A stretch of 64,000 nucleotides of DNA from Sulfitobacter indolifex (GTDB taxonomy: Bacteria > Pseudomonadota > Alphaproteobacteria > Rhodobacterales > Rhodobacteraceae): NCBI RefSeq assembly GCF_022788655.1, contig NZ_CP084951.1, positions 1,240,001 to 1,304,000 on the forward strand. The letters run 5' to 3'. The number at the start of each line of letters is the position of its first letter. The stretch's first letter is position 1. The notes beneath the pieces were generated by a model. It did not search any database and was not told the DNA's origin. It saw only the letters and a program-made list of their open reading frames with translations. Positions 18,555 to 28,869 of the stretch are shown here, one piece after another. Position numbers and translations under genes: made by a program.

Positions 18555-19682
18555 ATGTCGCTTCATTCCATTCGCCCCTGGCGCGATATTCCGCGTCGCA
18601 AATCCCGGCAGATCATGGTGGGCAATGTGCCTGTCGGGGGCGACGCGCCGATCACCGTGCAGACGATGACCAATACGTTGACCACTGACGTGGCAGGAAC
18701 CATCGCGCAGGTGCAGGCCGCGGCCGATGCAGGTGCGGATATTGTCCGGATTTCCGTCCCGGATGAGGCGTCTTCAAAGGCGCTGCGCGAGATCGTGCGC
18801 GAAGTCACTGTGCCAATCGTGGCAGACATCCACTTCCACTACAAACGCGGGATCGAAGCCGCCGAGGCTGGCGCCGCATGTCTGCGGATCAACCCCGGTA
18901 ACATTGGCGACGAAAAGCGCGTGCGCGAGGTCATCAAAGCCGCGCGTGACCACAATTGTTCAATCCGCATCGGCGTGAATGCGGGCTCTCTTGAGCGGCA
19001 TCTGTTAGAGAAATACGGTGAGCCATGTCCCGACGCGATGGTCGAAAGCGGGTTGGATCACATCAAAATTCTGCAAGATAACGACTTTCACGAATTCAAA
19101 ATCTCTTGCAAAGCGTCTGACGTTTTTATGGCCGCCGCTGCCTACCAGCAGCTCGCCGACGCCACCGACGCCCCCATCCACCTTGGCATTACAGAGGCGG
19201 GTGGGCTGATGTCGGGCACGATCAAGTCGGCCATCGGGCTGGGTAATCTGCTGTGGAGCGGCATCGGCGATACGATCCGCGTCTCCCTGTCGGCTGACCC
19301 TGTCGAAGAGGTGAAGGTTGGTTACGAAATTCTCAAATCGCTCGGTCTGCGCCACCGCGGCGTGAACATCATTTCTTGCCCCTCCTGCGCGCGGCAGGGG
19401 TTTGATGTGATCAAGACCGTCGAGGCGTTGGAAAAGCGGCTGGAGCATATCAAGACGCCCATGAGCCTCAGTATCATTGGCTGTGTGGTGAATGGCCCCG
19501 GCGAAGCGCTGATGACTGACGTGGGCTTCACCGGCGGGGGGGCTGGCTCCGGCATGGTCTATCTCGCGGGCAAGCAGAGCCATAAACTCGGCAATGAAGG
19601 CATGATCGACCATATCGTTGAACAGGTCGAAGAACGCGCCGCTGTGCTTGAGGCGGAAGAGGCAAAAACTGCTGCAGAATAG
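18555..19682 (+). CDS. ispG: 4-hydroxy-3-methylbut-2-enyl diphosphate synthase (flavodoxin)
   Basis: 375 residues, MEP pathway. N-terminal TIM-barrel with [16 protein letters not shown] and a C-terminal 4Fe-4S domain. The cluster ligands are visible as Cys275 and Cys278 in [11 protein letters not shown], Cys310 in GCVVNGPGE, and Glu317. It converts methylerythritol cyclodiphosphate to HMBPP in isoprenoid precursor synthesis. All ligands are present. It follows the rodZ-like gene on the same strand and ends in a short gap (35 bp) before converging genes. Confidence 0.97.
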   Translation: MSLHSIRPWRDIPRRKSRQIMVGNVPVGGDAPITVQTMTNTLTTDVAGTIAQVQAAADAGADIVRISVPDEASSKALREIVREVTVPIVADIHFHYKRGIEAAEAGAACLRINPGNIGDEKRVREVIKAARDHNCSIRIGVNAGSLERHLLEKYGEPCPDAMVESGLDHIKILQDNDFHEFKISCKASDVFMAAAAYQQLADATDAPIHLGITEAGGLMSGTIKSAIGLGNLLWSGIGDTIRVSLSADPVEEVKVGYEILKSLGLRHRGVNIISCPSCARQGFDVIKTVEALEKRLEHIKTPMSLSIIGCVVNGPGEALMTDVGFTGGGAGSGMVYLAGKQSHKLGNEGMIDHIVEQVEERAAVLEAEEAKTAAE

Positions 19683-19717
19683 TGGGTTATGCCATCCTCT
19701 TAATGCAGCGCCTTAAC

Positions 19718-20203
19718 TCAACGGGTCAGGTAGCGCGCTAAGACGACAGCTGGCATATGCCCCTTAAGCACCATGTCAGGCAGGACATAGAAGGGGGCTT
19801 CGCTCAATCCAAGGGCCTTGGCCCATTCGGCTGCTTGTGGCGCGCTGAGGTCGTGCAAGATGAAGGTGGTCCCGTAACGCATTGATAATCCTTTTAGTTC
19901 ACTGATTGCCGCTGTGCAAGTGCTGCAATCGGGTGAGGTGAACAGCGCTACCGCATGACCTTCCAACAGGTTGGGAGCCAGCCGTTCAAGCAAGCTGAGA
20001 TCATCTTGAATGTATTGCTGCATTTCCGACTGCGCAGGCTGCGGTCCCGCCAGCGCGTCTGCAATCACATCCCCACTGGCCAATATTGCCGCGCGCAACT
20101 CGGCATCTAATGCAGCGCGCTCGGTTGGGCCAAGCGCGCTGAAGTCATTTGCTTTGGCGGGCATGGCCAGCGCGAGCGCGGCCAACACCGCAATTGCGCG
20201 CAA
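19718..20203 (-). CDS. Small periplasmic thioredoxin-like protein with CSTC motif
   Basis: 161 residues with a signal peptide ending MPAKA. The C-terminal half has a thioredoxin-like start (VALFTSPDCSTCTAAI, CxxC at about 93-96) and ends with VLPDMVLKGHMP, which resembles the cis-Pro loop region of DsbA/DsbG proteins. It begins with TTG one base after the stop of the DsbA-like gene, so the two are surely co-transcribed. The first half (25-80) is helical and similar in pattern to the N-terminal region of the upstream partner (TERAALDAELRAAI against DAERAQFRAEVRAYL). That points to a duplicated or interacting helical domain. A redox role in the periplasm is inferred. Confidence 0.65.
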   Translation of the reverse strand: MRAIAVLAALALAMPAKANDFSALGPTERAALDAELRAAILASGDVIADALAGPQPAQSEMQQYIQDDLSLLERLAPNLLEGHAVALFTSPDCSTCTAAISELKGLSMRYGTTFILHDLSAPQAAEWAKALGLSEAPFYVLPDMVLKGHMPAVVLARYLTR

Positions 20204-20204
20204 T

Positions 20205-20954
20205 TTAACCGCGCTTTTCTTCCACGAGTGCCATCATTTGATCGTAAGGCAGGTAGCCGCGCAGCATTTCATCCTGCATAACGAACGTAGGCGTCCCGGT
20301 GATCTGTAGCTTTTCCGCCAGCGCGCGGGTCGTGGCGATCTCTTGGGCGACTGCGTCGCTGCCCATTTCAGCCTCAATCGCCGCGACATCCAGATCAAAG
20401 CTTTCGCCCAAGCGGCGCAGGGCGGGCATGGAAACCTCGCCATTGAAGGCCATCAGCGCATCGTTCAGCTGCTTGTATGCGTCACCGCCCGCAACCTGTT
20501 TGGTCGCCACGGCAAAGCGCGAGGCCAGCATAGATTGCTCACCCAAGATCGGAAATTCTTTGACGATCAGCTTGATATTGCCATCAGTTTCCAAAAGCTT
20601 GGCCACTTCGCCATGGGCGCGTTTGCAATAGCCACAGCGGTAATCAAGGAATTCGACTAACGTGATATCGCCATCCGGGTTGCCACCAACCCAAGAATAG
20701 CCGTCGTCAAAAATTGCGTCTGCATTGGCGCTAACAAGGTCGAAATCCGCCTGCATTTGCGCTTGGGCCTGATTGTTCTGCATCTGCTCTACCGCTTGCA
20801 GGATCACCTCGGGGTTTTCCATCAAATAGGCACGGACCTCGGCCCGGAACTGGGCGCGTTCGGCGTCGGTCAATTCGGTCAGGTCCATCGCGCCAGCAGG
20901 GGCGGCGAGGGCCAGCGCGCTGGCAAAGGCGGGGGCGATGAGGCGGGTGAACAT
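20205..20954 (-). CDS. DsbA-family periplasmic thiol-disulfide oxidoreductase (Com1/ScsC-like)
   Basis: 249 residues with a signal peptide ending PAGAM. An N-terminal helical extension with a Q-rich stretch (QAVEQMQNNQAQAQMQ) resembles the oligomerisation stalk of ScsC/Com1-type proteins. The thioredoxin fold carries CGYC at 107-110 (FLDYRCGYCKRAH) and the cis-Pro in ITGTPTFVM. It probably introduces or isomerises disulfides. It is co-transcribed with the small CSTC protein downstream. A DsbB-like protein is encoded 29 kb away at 49.5 kb. Confidence 0.85.
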   Translation of the reverse strand: MFTRLIAPAFASALALAAPAGAMDLTELTDAERAQFRAEVRAYLMENPEVILQAVEQMQNNQAQAQMQADFDLVSANADAIFDDGYSWVGGNPDGDITLVEFLDYRCGYCKRAHGEVAKLLETDGNIKLIVKEFPILGEQSMLASRFAVATKQVAGGDAYKQLNDALMAFNGEVSMPALRRLGESFDLDVAAIEAEMGSDAVAQEIATTRALAEKLQITGTPTFVMQDEMLRGYLPYDQMMALVEEKRG

Positions 20955-21050
20955 GGGCGGTCCTTTCGGTAAAGCTGCGAAATAGGGGCCAAGGGTTGAC
21001 GCCCGGCATCAGGCACGGTGAAAGCATATGCCGAGAGTAGGAGCAAGCCC

Positions 21051-22193
21051 ATGCGCAATTCAACAAGGTCCGCCGTCGATCCCTTTATCGTGATGGACGT
21101 GATGCAGGCCGCAACCGCCGCCGAAGAAGCAGGCCGCCACATCATTCACATGGAGGTCGGCCAGCCGGGCACAGGTGCGCCAAAGGGGGCTGCCGAGGCG
21201 CTGACCAAGGCGATGGGAGAGGGCGCGCTTGGCTATACCGTGGCGCTTGGGTTGCCTGCGCTGCGCAAGCGCATCGCGCAAATGTATGGCGAATGGTATA
21301 ACGTCGATCTGGACCCGGCGCGGGTGGTCATCACGCCCGGCTCTTCGGGCGGTTTCCTGCTGGCGTTCACCGCGTTGTTCGATTCCGGTGATCGGGTCGG
21401 CATCGGCGCGCCGGGCTATCCGAGCTACCGCCAAATTCTGCGCGCCTTGGGGATGCAGCCGGTCGATCTGCCCGCTGCGCCCGAAAGCCGCTACCAGCCC
21501 GTCGCGGCGGACTTCGCGGGCGAAGACCTGCGCGGGTTGTTGGTGGCCTCGCCTGCCAACCCCTCGGGCACGATGCTCGACAAGCCTGCGCTGAATGCGC
21601 TGACCGACGCCTGTGCGGCCAATGAAATGTCCTTCATCTCGGACGAGATTTATCACGGCATCGAATATGACAAGAAGGCCGTGACCGCGCTTGAGGTCAC
21701 CGACGACTGCTATGTCGTCAACTCCTTCTCCAAGTATTTCTCAATGACCGGCTGGCGCGTCGGCTGGATGGTGGTGCCCGAAGATCAGGAGCGCGTGGTT
21801 GAGCGGATCGCCCAAAACATGTTCATTTGCGCGCCCCATGCCAGCCAAATTGCCGCGCTGGCGGCAATGGATTGTGATGATGAATTGCAGGCCAACCTTG
21901 CCGTCTATCGCCGCAACCGCGATTTGATGATCGACGGGCTGAAGGAGGCGGGTTTCACCGACATCGCGCCGCCGGATGGGGCGTTCTACGTCTATGCCGA
22001 TGTATCACGCTTTACGGATGACAGCCGCGCCTTCGCCGCAGAGATCCTCGACAAGGCAGGCGTTGCCGTGACCCCCGGCCTCGATTTTGACCCGGCGCGG
22101 GGGCATAAGACGCTGCGCTTTTCCTATGCGCGCAGCACATCGGATATGGAAGAGGGCATCGCCCGGCTCAAAGCTTTCATGGCCGCACGCTGA
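21051..22193 (+). CDS. PLP-dependent class I/II aminotransferase
   Basis: 380 residues from the ATG at 21051, which has AGGAG upstream; the longer GTG frame from 21018 is less likely. Fold-type I aminotransferase: HMEVGQPGTGAP near the N-terminus, PGSSGGFLLAF, SPANPSGTM (Asn binding PLP), ISDEIYHGIEYD, the PLP lysine in VNSFSKYFSMTGWRVGW, and the substrate arginine in LRFSYARS. It belongs to the aspartate/tyrosine-type subfamily; the amino donor cannot be deduced. It is monocistronic, 60 bp ahead of the amidase gene on the same strand, so read-through is possible. Confidence 0.88.
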   Translation: MRNSTRSAVDPFIVMDVMQAATAAEEAGRHIIHMEVGQPGTGAPKGAAEALTKAMGEGALGYTVALGLPALRKRIAQMYGEWYNVDLDPARVVITPGSSGGFLLAFTALFDSGDRVGIGAPGYPSYRQILRALGMQPVDLPAAPESRYQPVAADFAGEDLRGLLVASPANPSGTMLDKPALNALTDACAANEMSFISDEIYHGIEYDKKAVTALEVTDDCYVVNSFSKYFSMTGWRVGWMVVPEDQERVVERIAQNMFICAPHASQIAALAAMDCDDELQANLAVYRRNRDLMIDGLKEAGFTDIAPPDGAFYVYADVSRFTDDSRAFAAEILDKAGVAVTPGLDFDPARGHKTLRFSYARSTSDMEEGIARLKAFMAAR

Positions 22194-22252
22194 GCGCTGG
22201 TTTGCACGCGCGGCAACTGGTAGAAGACCGAAAAAGAGCAGGGTGATAAAAC

Positions 22253-23473
22253 ATGCGGGCAGTTCTAAAGGGTCTGGCAGTGGCGCTGGCCTGTGCAGCG
22301 CCGGGCGGGCTAGCGGCGCAGGAATTGACCGCGTTGGCACGGGTCGATCCGGTGGAGAGCACCGTGAAAGACGGTTGGTTCGGCAAGACTGACCTAACCG
22401 TGGCGCTAAGCCAAGGCGTGCCTTTCCGCGTTTTCCTGCTGGACGACCCCGCGCGGCTAATCGTTGACTTCCGTGAGGCGGACTGGAGTGAGGTGGCGCG
22501 CGGCGATCTATTGGCCAAACCCGGTCGCATCTCTGCCCTGCGGTATGGCGCGTTTCAACCCGGTTGGTCGCGGCTGGTCGCCGATTTGGCCGAGCCGATG
22601 GTGCCCGCAGAAATCGGCATGCCGGTTGACGCCGCCAGCGGTAAGGCACGGCTTGAGATCACGCTGGAATCTGTCGACGCCGAGGTCTTTGCCAAAGCCG
22701 CGGGTGTGCCCATTGACCCCGATTGGACGACCGCACTCACCGCGCCGCCGAAACCCCCGGTTGCGGGCAAAGACATCTTCACCGTCGTGCTGGACCCCGG
22801 TCATGGGGGGATCGACCCCGGTGCACAGCGCGAGGGGCTGGATGAAAAAGACCTGATGCTGAATTTCGCCCGCGACCTGCGTGATGCGCTGCGCCGTAAG
22901 GGGGTGGATGTGCTGCTGACACGTGACGATGATCTCTTTGTCGCGCTGGAACACCGGGTTGCGATTGCCCATCAGGCCGAGGCCGACCTTTTCATCTCGC
23001 TCCACGCGGATAGCCTGTCGCAGGGCGGGGCAAGCGGGGCCACGGTCTATACCCTCTCAGACGATGCCAGCGATGTGGCCACCGAACATCTAGCCGCGCG
23101 GCACGACCGGTCTGACATTATCGCAGGCGCTGATCTGACGGGGTCTGACGACCAAGTGGCGGGGATCCTGCTCGATCTTGCGCGCCAAGAAACTGAGCCA
23201 CGCTCAGAAGCCTTGGCCAAAGTGTTGGTCGAAGGCATGCGCGGGGCAGGTGGGCCGATGAACGGTCGACCGCTGCGGCGCGCCGGGTTCTCTGTGCTGA
23301 AATCTGCGGATATTCCATCGGTTCTGGTCGAGGTGGGGTTTCTGAGCTCCACGCGGGATTTAACCAATCTGCGCGATCCGGTTTGGCGCGCGTCGATGGT
23401 AAGCGCCATGGCCGATGCGATTGTTACATGGCGCGATCAGGATGCGGCACTCAAGCCCTTGATCAGAAAGTAA
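22253..23473 (+). CDS. Periplasmic N-acetylmuramoyl-L-alanine amidase (AmiC type)
   Basis: 406 residues. Signal peptide (ending GGLAA), AMIN domain (about 25-140, localisation to septal peptidoglycan) and Amidase_3 zinc domain (about 175-395). Zinc and catalytic residues visible: His184 in VLDPGHGGIDPGA, a glutamate in EGLDEKDLM, the second zinc histidine in SLHADS, and the catalytic glutamate in SVLVEVGFLSS. It cleaves the amide bond between MurNAc and the stem peptide during daughter-cell separation. It lies next to the PBP1A gene on the same strand, joining wall hydrolysis and synthesis genes. Confidence 0.92.
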   Translation: MRAVLKGLAVALACAAPGGLAAQELTALARVDPVESTVKDGWFGKTDLTVALSQGVPFRVFLLDDPARLIVDFREADWSEVARGDLLAKPGRISALRYGAFQPGWSRLVADLAEPMVPAEIGMPVDAASGKARLEITLESVDAEVFAKAAGVPIDPDWTTALTAPPKPPVAGKDIFTVVLDPGHGGIDPGAQREGLDEKDLMLNFARDLRDALRRKGVDVLLTRDDDLFVALEHRVAIAHQAEADLFISLHADSLSQGGASGATVYTLSDDASDVATEHLAARHDRSDIIAGADLTGSDDQVAGILLDLARQETEPRSEALAKVLVEGMRGAGGPMNGRPLRRAGFSVLKSADIPSVLVEVGFLSSTRDLTNLRDPVWRASMVSAMADAIVTWRDQDAALKPLIRK

Positions 23474-23602
23474 AATCGCGAAAGGTTGCCGGTTTGCCAA
23501 TGGGCGGACATTCGCCCCCCGCTGGCGGCCATGTGTTTTGACCCGAGCCGGTGCTTCCTGTATAGGCTCGGAACTGTCCCTAGCCAATGGTGGTCCGCGC
23601 GC

Positions 23603-26167
23603 GTGTTTCGATTTGTCATGTCCTTTTTCGGGGGTATTTTTACCACCCTAACCCTGAGCGTCGGCATGGTGGCTTTGACCATCGGCGCGGTGTTCTGGAT
23701 GTATGGCCGGGATCTGCCCAGCCACGAGTCGCTGGCGCAATATACGCCGCCAACGATCAGCCGGATCTATTCGGGTCAGGGCCGTTTGATTGACGAATTC
23801 GCTAAAGAACGCCGCCTTTTCGCGCCAGCGAACACCATCCCCGATCTGGTGAAACAGGCGTTCATCTCGGCGGAAGACAAGAATTTCTACACCCACGAAG
23901 GCTACGATTTGCGCGGCATTGGCGCGGCTGCGGTGGACGCGGTGAAATCCCGTGGGCGCGACGTGCGCGGCGCGTCGACCATCACCCAGCAGGTGATGAA
24001 GAACTTCCTGCTGTCCGGCGATCGGCGGGCAGAGCGTAAAATCAAGGAAATCATCCTTGCCACCCGGATCGAAGAGACGCTGAGCAAAGAGAAGATCCTT
24101 GAGCTGTATCTCAACGAGATTTTCCTCGGCCAGAACTCCTATGGCGTGGCCGCCGCCAGCCAGACCTATTTCAACAAAACGCTGAGCGAATTGGACCCGC
24201 ATGAGGCGGCCTTCCTTGCCTCGCTGCCCAAGGCGCCGTCGGATTATCACCCGGTGCGCCGTAAGGATCGGCTGCTGGCCCGGCGGAACTTCGTGCTGCG
24301 CGAGATGAAAGAAAACGGCTATATCTCTGAGGCGGTCTATGAAACCGAAGTCGCACTGCCGCTGCGCTCGGTCCAGAATGGCGACTTCGGAAGCTTTAAA
24401 GCCGAACTGCCGCCGCGCGATTACTTCACTGATGAAATCCGCCGCCAGCTGAGCGAGGATTTCGGCGAGGGTGAGTTCTTTACCGGCGGTCTGACCGTAC
24501 GGGCAACCATCGACAACGAAATGCAGCCCATCGCCGCCAACGCACTGCGCGGGCAGCTAGAGCAATATGACCGCGGGCAGGGCATCTGGCGCGGCACGCG
24601 GTTTGACATCCCAGCCGAGCAGTTGACCAGCGAAGAGAAATGGCGCGCCGCCCTCGCGGACCTGCGGGTGCCGCGTGATATTGATCTGGAAAACCAATGG
24701 TATCCGGCGGTGGTGCTTGAGGTCGGGGCGAGCGACGCCCGGATCGGTATCGAAGGGGTCGACGAAGACGAAGACGGTCACTGGATCCCCGCCAAAGACG
24801 TGCAATGGGCGCGCAAGCGGCTGGACGACGGCAAACTTGGGCCCAAAGCTCAGGTTGCCGGTGATCTGCTTGAGGTGGGCGAAGTGGTGTTGGTGCGCCG
24901 CATGACCGCTGACAGCGACGGATCATTCATCCGCTGGACCCTGCGACAGGTGCCAGAAGTGCAGGGCGGCTTCGTAGCGATGGATGTGCACACCGGACGT
25001 GTGATCGCGATGCAGGGCGGGTTCTCCTATCAGGCGAGCGTATTCAACCGCTCAACGCAAGCGAAACGCCAGCCGGGGTCGAGCTTTAAACCCTTTGTCT
25101 ATGCCTCAGCGCTCGACAGTGGCTACAGCCCCGCGACCATCGTCGTGGACGCGCCGATTGAAATTGACACGCCGCAAGGTGTTTGGCGCCCGCAGAACGC
25201 ATCGCATAAGTTCTACGGCCCCACGCCGCTGCGGACCGGGATTGAACAGTCGCGCAACCTGATGACCATCCGTTTGGCCCAAGAGGTCGGCATGGATGTC
25301 GTCGGCAGCTATGCGGAGCGTTTCGGCGTCTATGACGATTTGGCGCCTTTGCTGTCCAACGCACTCGGCAGTCAGGAAACCACGCTTTATCAAATGGTGT
25401 CGGCCTATGCGATGTTCGCCAATGGTGGCGAGCGGGTGCAGCCCACATTGGTAGACCGGGTGCAGGACCGCTATGGCCGCACCGTTTATCAACATGACCA
25501 GCGCAAGTGCTACGACTGCGAGCAAATAAACCTCGCGCCCGGCGAAGCACCACGGATTATTTCTAATCGTGAGCGGGTCATGGATCCGGTAACAGCCTAC
25601 CAGCTGACCTCCATGATGCGGGGCGTGGTTGAGCGCGGCACGGCGCGTAACGCCATCAATCTACCCGTACCGATCGCCGGCAAAACCGGCACTACAAACG
25701 ACGAAAAAGACGCTTGGTTCGTGGGCTTTTCGTCGAATGTCGTGGCGGGCTGCTACATTGGCTATGACACGCCGCGCCCGATGGGTCGGGGTGCCGGCGG
25801 TGGCAGGCTTTGTGCGCCGGTCTTTCAAAACTTCATGAGCCAAGCGATCAAGAAATACGGTGGTGGTGACTTCAAAGTCCCCGAGCAGTGCCGCTTTATT
25901 AAGATCGACCGTTTCACCGGCGCACGTCTGAGCGACAGCGCCTCGGGCGGCAATGTGGTTTCTGAATGTTTCCGCGACGGCGAAGAGCCCCTGTTCGGCA
26001 TTTCCTTCGATGGGGGCTTTGCCATGGGCGCTGATCTGCCACTGGTCGAGGAACTGGGCGGCGCTGCGGCATCATCTTCGCGTCAGGTCACCACATCGAC
26101 TGGCAAGAAGGCAACCGTTGGTCCTAAAGCGAGCTTTGGTACGCTGAGCTCGGGCGGTCTTTACTAA
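23603..26167 (+). CDS. mrcA: Bifunctional penicillin-binding protein 1A
   Basis: 854 residues from GTG at 23603 ([11 protein letters not shown], the usual family start); an ATG at 23618 and an open extension to 23486 are alternatives. N-terminal membrane anchor (about 10-32). Glycosyltransferase GT51 domain with catalytic glutamate in [12 protein letters not shown], then RKIKEIILA and [12 protein letters not shown]. An OB-like insert follows, then the transpeptidase domain with nucleophile in [14 protein letters not shown] in the SxN position, and KTGTTND. All catalytic motifs are intact. It polymerises and cross-links peptidoglycan. It follows the AmiC-type amidase gene by 130 bp. Confidence 0.95.
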   Translation: MFRFVMSFFGGIFTTLTLSVGMVALTIGAVFWMYGRDLPSHESLAQYTPPTISRIYSGQGRLIDEFAKERRLFAPANTIPDLVKQAFISAEDKNFYTHEGYDLRGIGAAAVDAVKSRGRDVRGASTITQQVMKNFLLSGDRRAERKIKEIILATRIEETLSKEKILELYLNEIFLGQNSYGVAAASQTYFNKTLSELDPHEAAFLASLPKAPSDYHPVRRKDRLLARRNFVLREMKENGYISEAVYETEVALPLRSVQNGDFGSFKAELPPRDYFTDEIRRQLSEDFGEGEFFTGGLTVRATIDNEMQPIAANALRGQLEQYDRGQGIWRGTRFDIPAEQLTSEEKWRAALADLRVPRDIDLENQWYPAVVLEVGASDARIGIEGVDEDEDGHWIPAKDVQWARKRLDDGKLGPKAQVAGDLLEVGEVVLVRRMTADSDGSFIRWTLRQVPEVQGGFVAMDVHTGRVIAMQGGFSYQASVFNRSTQAKRQPGSSFKPFVYASALDSGYSPATIVVDAPIEIDTPQGVWRPQNASHKFYGPTPLRTGIEQSRNLMTIRLAQEVGMDVVGSYAERFGVYDDLAPLLSNALGSQETTLYQMVSAYAMFANGGERVQPTLVDRVQDRYGRTVYQHDQRKCYDCEQINLAPGEAPRIISNRERVMDPVTAYQLTSMMRGVVERGTARNAINLPVPIAGKTGTTNDEKDAWFVGFSSNVVAGCYIGYDTPRPMGRGAGGGRLCAPVFQNFMSQAIKKYGGGDFKVPEQCRFIKIDRFTGARLSDSASGGNVVSECFRDGEEPLFGISFDGGFAMGADLPLVEELGGAAASSSRQVTTSTGKKATVGPKASFGTLSSGGLY

Positions 26168-26280
26168 CCTTTCATCCTGCGCGCCGCGGTGGCAGCCTAC
26201 TTGTCGCCGCGGGCGCGCTGGTCTATCTCTCATGCGGCTCCGGTATTCGGGGCCGCATTACTTATCAAAGGCAGGCACAC

Positions 26281-27405
26281 ATGCGCGCAGAGGCACAGAA
26301 TACCGCGGACCAGATCAGCAAATCGCTGGAATTGCTGGCCCAGCGACTGGATGTGGACACCGCGCCTTACCGGCTGGAAGAATTCAACGCCCGCGTCGAA
26401 GACCCGAACCTCTGGGACAACCCCGACGCCGCGCAGAAACTGATGCGCGAACGGCAGTCGCTGGTGGATGCCATCGACACCTATGAAGGCATCAAACAAG
26501 AGCTTGCCGACAATGTTGAGCTGATCGAATTGGGCGAGATGGAAGGCGATGAGGAGGTCATCAAAGAGGCCGAAGTCGCGCTGAAATCCTTGGCCGCAAC
26601 CGCTGCGCAAAAAGAACTCGAGGCGCTGCTGAACGGCGAGGCCGACAGCAACGATACCTTCCTAGAGATCAATTCGGGCGCGGGCGGCACGGAAAGCTGC
26701 GACTGGGCCAGCATGCTGGCGCGGATGTACGTTCGCTGGGCCGAGAAGAAGGGCTATAAGGTCGATCTTCAGGCTGAAAGCGCGGGCGAAGAGGCGGGGA
26801 TCAAATCCGCGACCTATAAGATCGAAGGGCATAACGCCTATGGCTGGCTGAAATCCGAAAGCGGCGTGCACCGTCTGGTGCGCATCTCGCCCTTCGACTC
26901 GGCGGCCAAGCGGCACACCTCCTTCACCTCTGTTAAGGTCTACCCCGTGGTCGATGATAACATTGAGATCGAGGTGAACCCCTCTGATATCCGCATCGAC
27001 ACCTACCGGTCCTCCGGCGCGGGCGGTCAGCACGTTAACACCACCGACTCGGCGGTGCGGATCACACACCATCCCACCGGGATCGTTGTGACTTCTTCGG
27101 AGAAGTCGCAGCACCAAAACCGTGACATTGCCATGAAAGCGCTGAAGTCGCGGCTCTATCAGATGGAGTTGGACAAGCGCTCAGCGCTGGTTAACGAGGC
27201 GCATGAGAACGCGGGCGATGCGGGCTGGGGCAACCAGATCCGTTCCTACGTGCTCCAGCCCTACCAAATGGTCAAAGACCTGCGTACTAATTACGAGACA
27301 TCGGACACCAAAGGTGTGCTCGACGGTGATCTTGATGGGCTGATGGGGGCGACACTGGCGTTGGCCGTTGCTGGCAAAAGCCGGGCTGAGGCGCAGGGCG
27401 ACTGA
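26281..27405 (+). CDS. prfB: Peptide chain release factor 2
   Basis: 374 residues. The RF2 signature SPF lies at 203-205 ([11 protein letters not shown]), which reads UGA and UAA stops, and the GGQ motif at 248-250 ([11 protein letters not shown]) triggers peptidyl-tRNA hydrolysis. The reading frame is uninterrupted from the ATG: there is no in-frame UGA near codon 26, so the autoregulatory +1 frameshift known from E. coli prfB is absent here. It follows the PBP1A gene on the same strand; an imperfect GC-rich hairpin between them (about 26180-26219) has no T-run. Confidence 0.96.
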   Translation: MRAEAQNTADQISKSLELLAQRLDVDTAPYRLEEFNARVEDPNLWDNPDAAQKLMRERQSLVDAIDTYEGIKQELADNVELIELGEMEGDEEVIKEAEVALKSLAATAAQKELEALLNGEADSNDTFLEINSGAGGTESCDWASMLARMYVRWAEKKGYKVDLQAESAGEEAGIKSATYKIEGHNAYGWLKSESGVHRLVRISPFDSAAKRHTSFTSVKVYPVVDDNIEIEVNPSDIRIDTYRSSGAGGQHVNTTDSAVRITHHPTGIVVTSSEKSQHQNRDIAMKALKSRLYQMELDKRSALVNEAHENAGDAGWGNQIRSYVLQPYQMVKDLRTNYETSDTKGVLDGDLDGLMGATLALAVAGKSRAEAQGD

Positions 27406-27453
27406 GCCGCGCCATCCCCCTTCATGGATGATACGCAGCAAAGGGGGGGCATG

Positions 27454-28863
27454 ATGGATTTATTAGATTGGGACGCTTCGGACCTGTCCGAGGCGCTGGC
27501 CGCGCGCAGGATTTCTGCGGTTGAGCTGATGCAGGCGACGCTGGCTCGGATCGAGGCGGTGAATGGCAAGGTGAATGCCATCGTGTCGCTGCGCGACCGT
27601 GACACGCTGTTGGCCGAGGCGCAGGCGGCGGATGCGAGCCCCCGTAAAGGCTGGCTGCATGGGATCCCCATGGCGATCAAGGACCTGGCGGATGCTGAGG
27701 GGCTACCAACCTCGCAAGGGTCGCCCCTTTTTGGCTTAGAACCAGCCACGCGAGATCATCCGGCCGTAGCGCGGCTTCGCGCGGCCGGGGCAATTTTCAT
27801 CGGCAAAACCAACACCCCAGAGTTTGGCCTTGGCAGCCATACCTTCAACCCGGTCCATGGCGCGACGCGCAATCCTTATGACCTGAGCCGCTCGGCGGGG
27901 GGATCCTCAGGCGGGGCGGCGGCGGCACTGGCGGCGCGGTTGGTCGCGGTGGCCGACGGGTCTGACATGATGGGCTCGCTGCGCAACCCGGCGGGCTGGA
28001 ACAACGTCTACGGGATGCGGCCCACATGGGGCACCGTGCCCTCCGACGATGGCGGCGATCTGTTTCTGCACCAGCTCTCAACCTTGGGGCCGATGGCGCG
28101 CAGCCCACGTGACCTCGCCGCCCTGCTCGATGTGATGCGCGGCGCTGACCCGCGCCAACCGCTGACACACTCCGGCCCAGATACGGCGCCAGAAATCGAC
28201 GCCGCGCTGTCTGCGCAGCGTATTGGCTGGCTGGGCGATTGGGGCGGTGCTTTCCCCTGCGCGCCGGGGATCATCGACCTGAGCGAAGCCGCGTTGAACC
28301 GTCTGACCGGGCTGGGGCATGAGGTCATGCCTATCGCCGCGCCCTTTGATGCAGATGCCATGTGGGAAAGCTGGATCACGTTGCGGTCCTTTGCCGTGGC
28401 GGCTTCCTTGGGGGTTATCTACGACGATCCGGCGCGGCGGGGCGGGTTGAAACCTGCAGCGCAATGGGAGGTCGCGCGGGGGCAGGGGTTTTCGACCGCC
28501 GATATCCAGCGCGCTAGCAGCATCCGGTCTGATTGGTTCCGCGCGGCACATGCTTTGTTTGAGAAGGTCGACGTTCTGGTTCTGCCCTCGGCGCAGGTCT
28601 GGCCCTTTGATGTTGAGCAGGTGCACCCAGCTGAGATCAATGGTCACTTAATGGATACCTACCATCGCTGGATGCAGGTGGTGGTGCCAGCAAGCCTCAT
28701 TGGTCTGCCGGTGGTGAACGTCCCCGCAGGTTTTGATCAGCGTGGCTTGCCTTTGGGACTGCAATTGATTGGCAAACGCGGCAGCGATGCGCAATTGCTG
28801 CAATTGGCGCAGGGCTGGCATAAGGCCACGGGCTATCCGCAGGCGCGACCGCCGCAACTGTGA
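27454..28863 (+). CDS. Amidase signature (AS) family amidase
   Basis: 469 residues from the ATG at 27454; AAGGGGGGG lies just upstream. ATGs at 27451 and 27424 are also in frame. The Ser-cisSer-Lys triad elements are visible: lysine in GIPMAIKDLAD, the Gly/Ser-rich SAGGSSGGAAAALA, and the nucleophile region VADGSDMMGSLRNPA. The usual GGSIR-type segment reads SDMMGS here, a variation seen in some AS amidases. It hydrolyses an unknown amide. Gat-complex subunits are not nearby, so it is unlikely to be GatA. It is co-oriented with prfB, 48 bp downstream. Confidence 0.85.
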   Translation: MDLLDWDASDLSEALAARRISAVELMQATLARIEAVNGKVNAIVSLRDRDTLLAEAQAADASPRKGWLHGIPMAIKDLADAEGLPTSQGSPLFGLEPATRDHPAVARLRAAGAIFIGKTNTPEFGLGSHTFNPVHGATRNPYDLSRSAGGSSGGAAAALAARLVAVADGSDMMGSLRNPAGWNNVYGMRPTWGTVPSDDGGDLFLHQLSTLGPMARSPRDLAALLDVMRGADPRQPLTHSGPDTAPEIDAALSAQRIGWLGDWGGAFPCAPGIIDLSEAALNRLTGLGHEVMPIAAPFDADAMWESWITLRSFAVAASLGVIYDDPARRGGLKPAAQWEVARGQGFSTADIQRASSIRSDWFRAAHALFEKVDVLVLPSAQVWPFDVEQVHPAEINGHLMDTYHRWMQVVVPASLIGLPVVNVPAGFDQRGLPLGLQLIGKRGSDAQLLQLAQGWHKATGYPQARPPQL

Positions 28864-28869
28864 GACGGG

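Noticed and set aside
26180..26219. Terminator between PBP1A and prfB
   Set aside because: GC-rich arms pair only with a bulge and no T-run follows.
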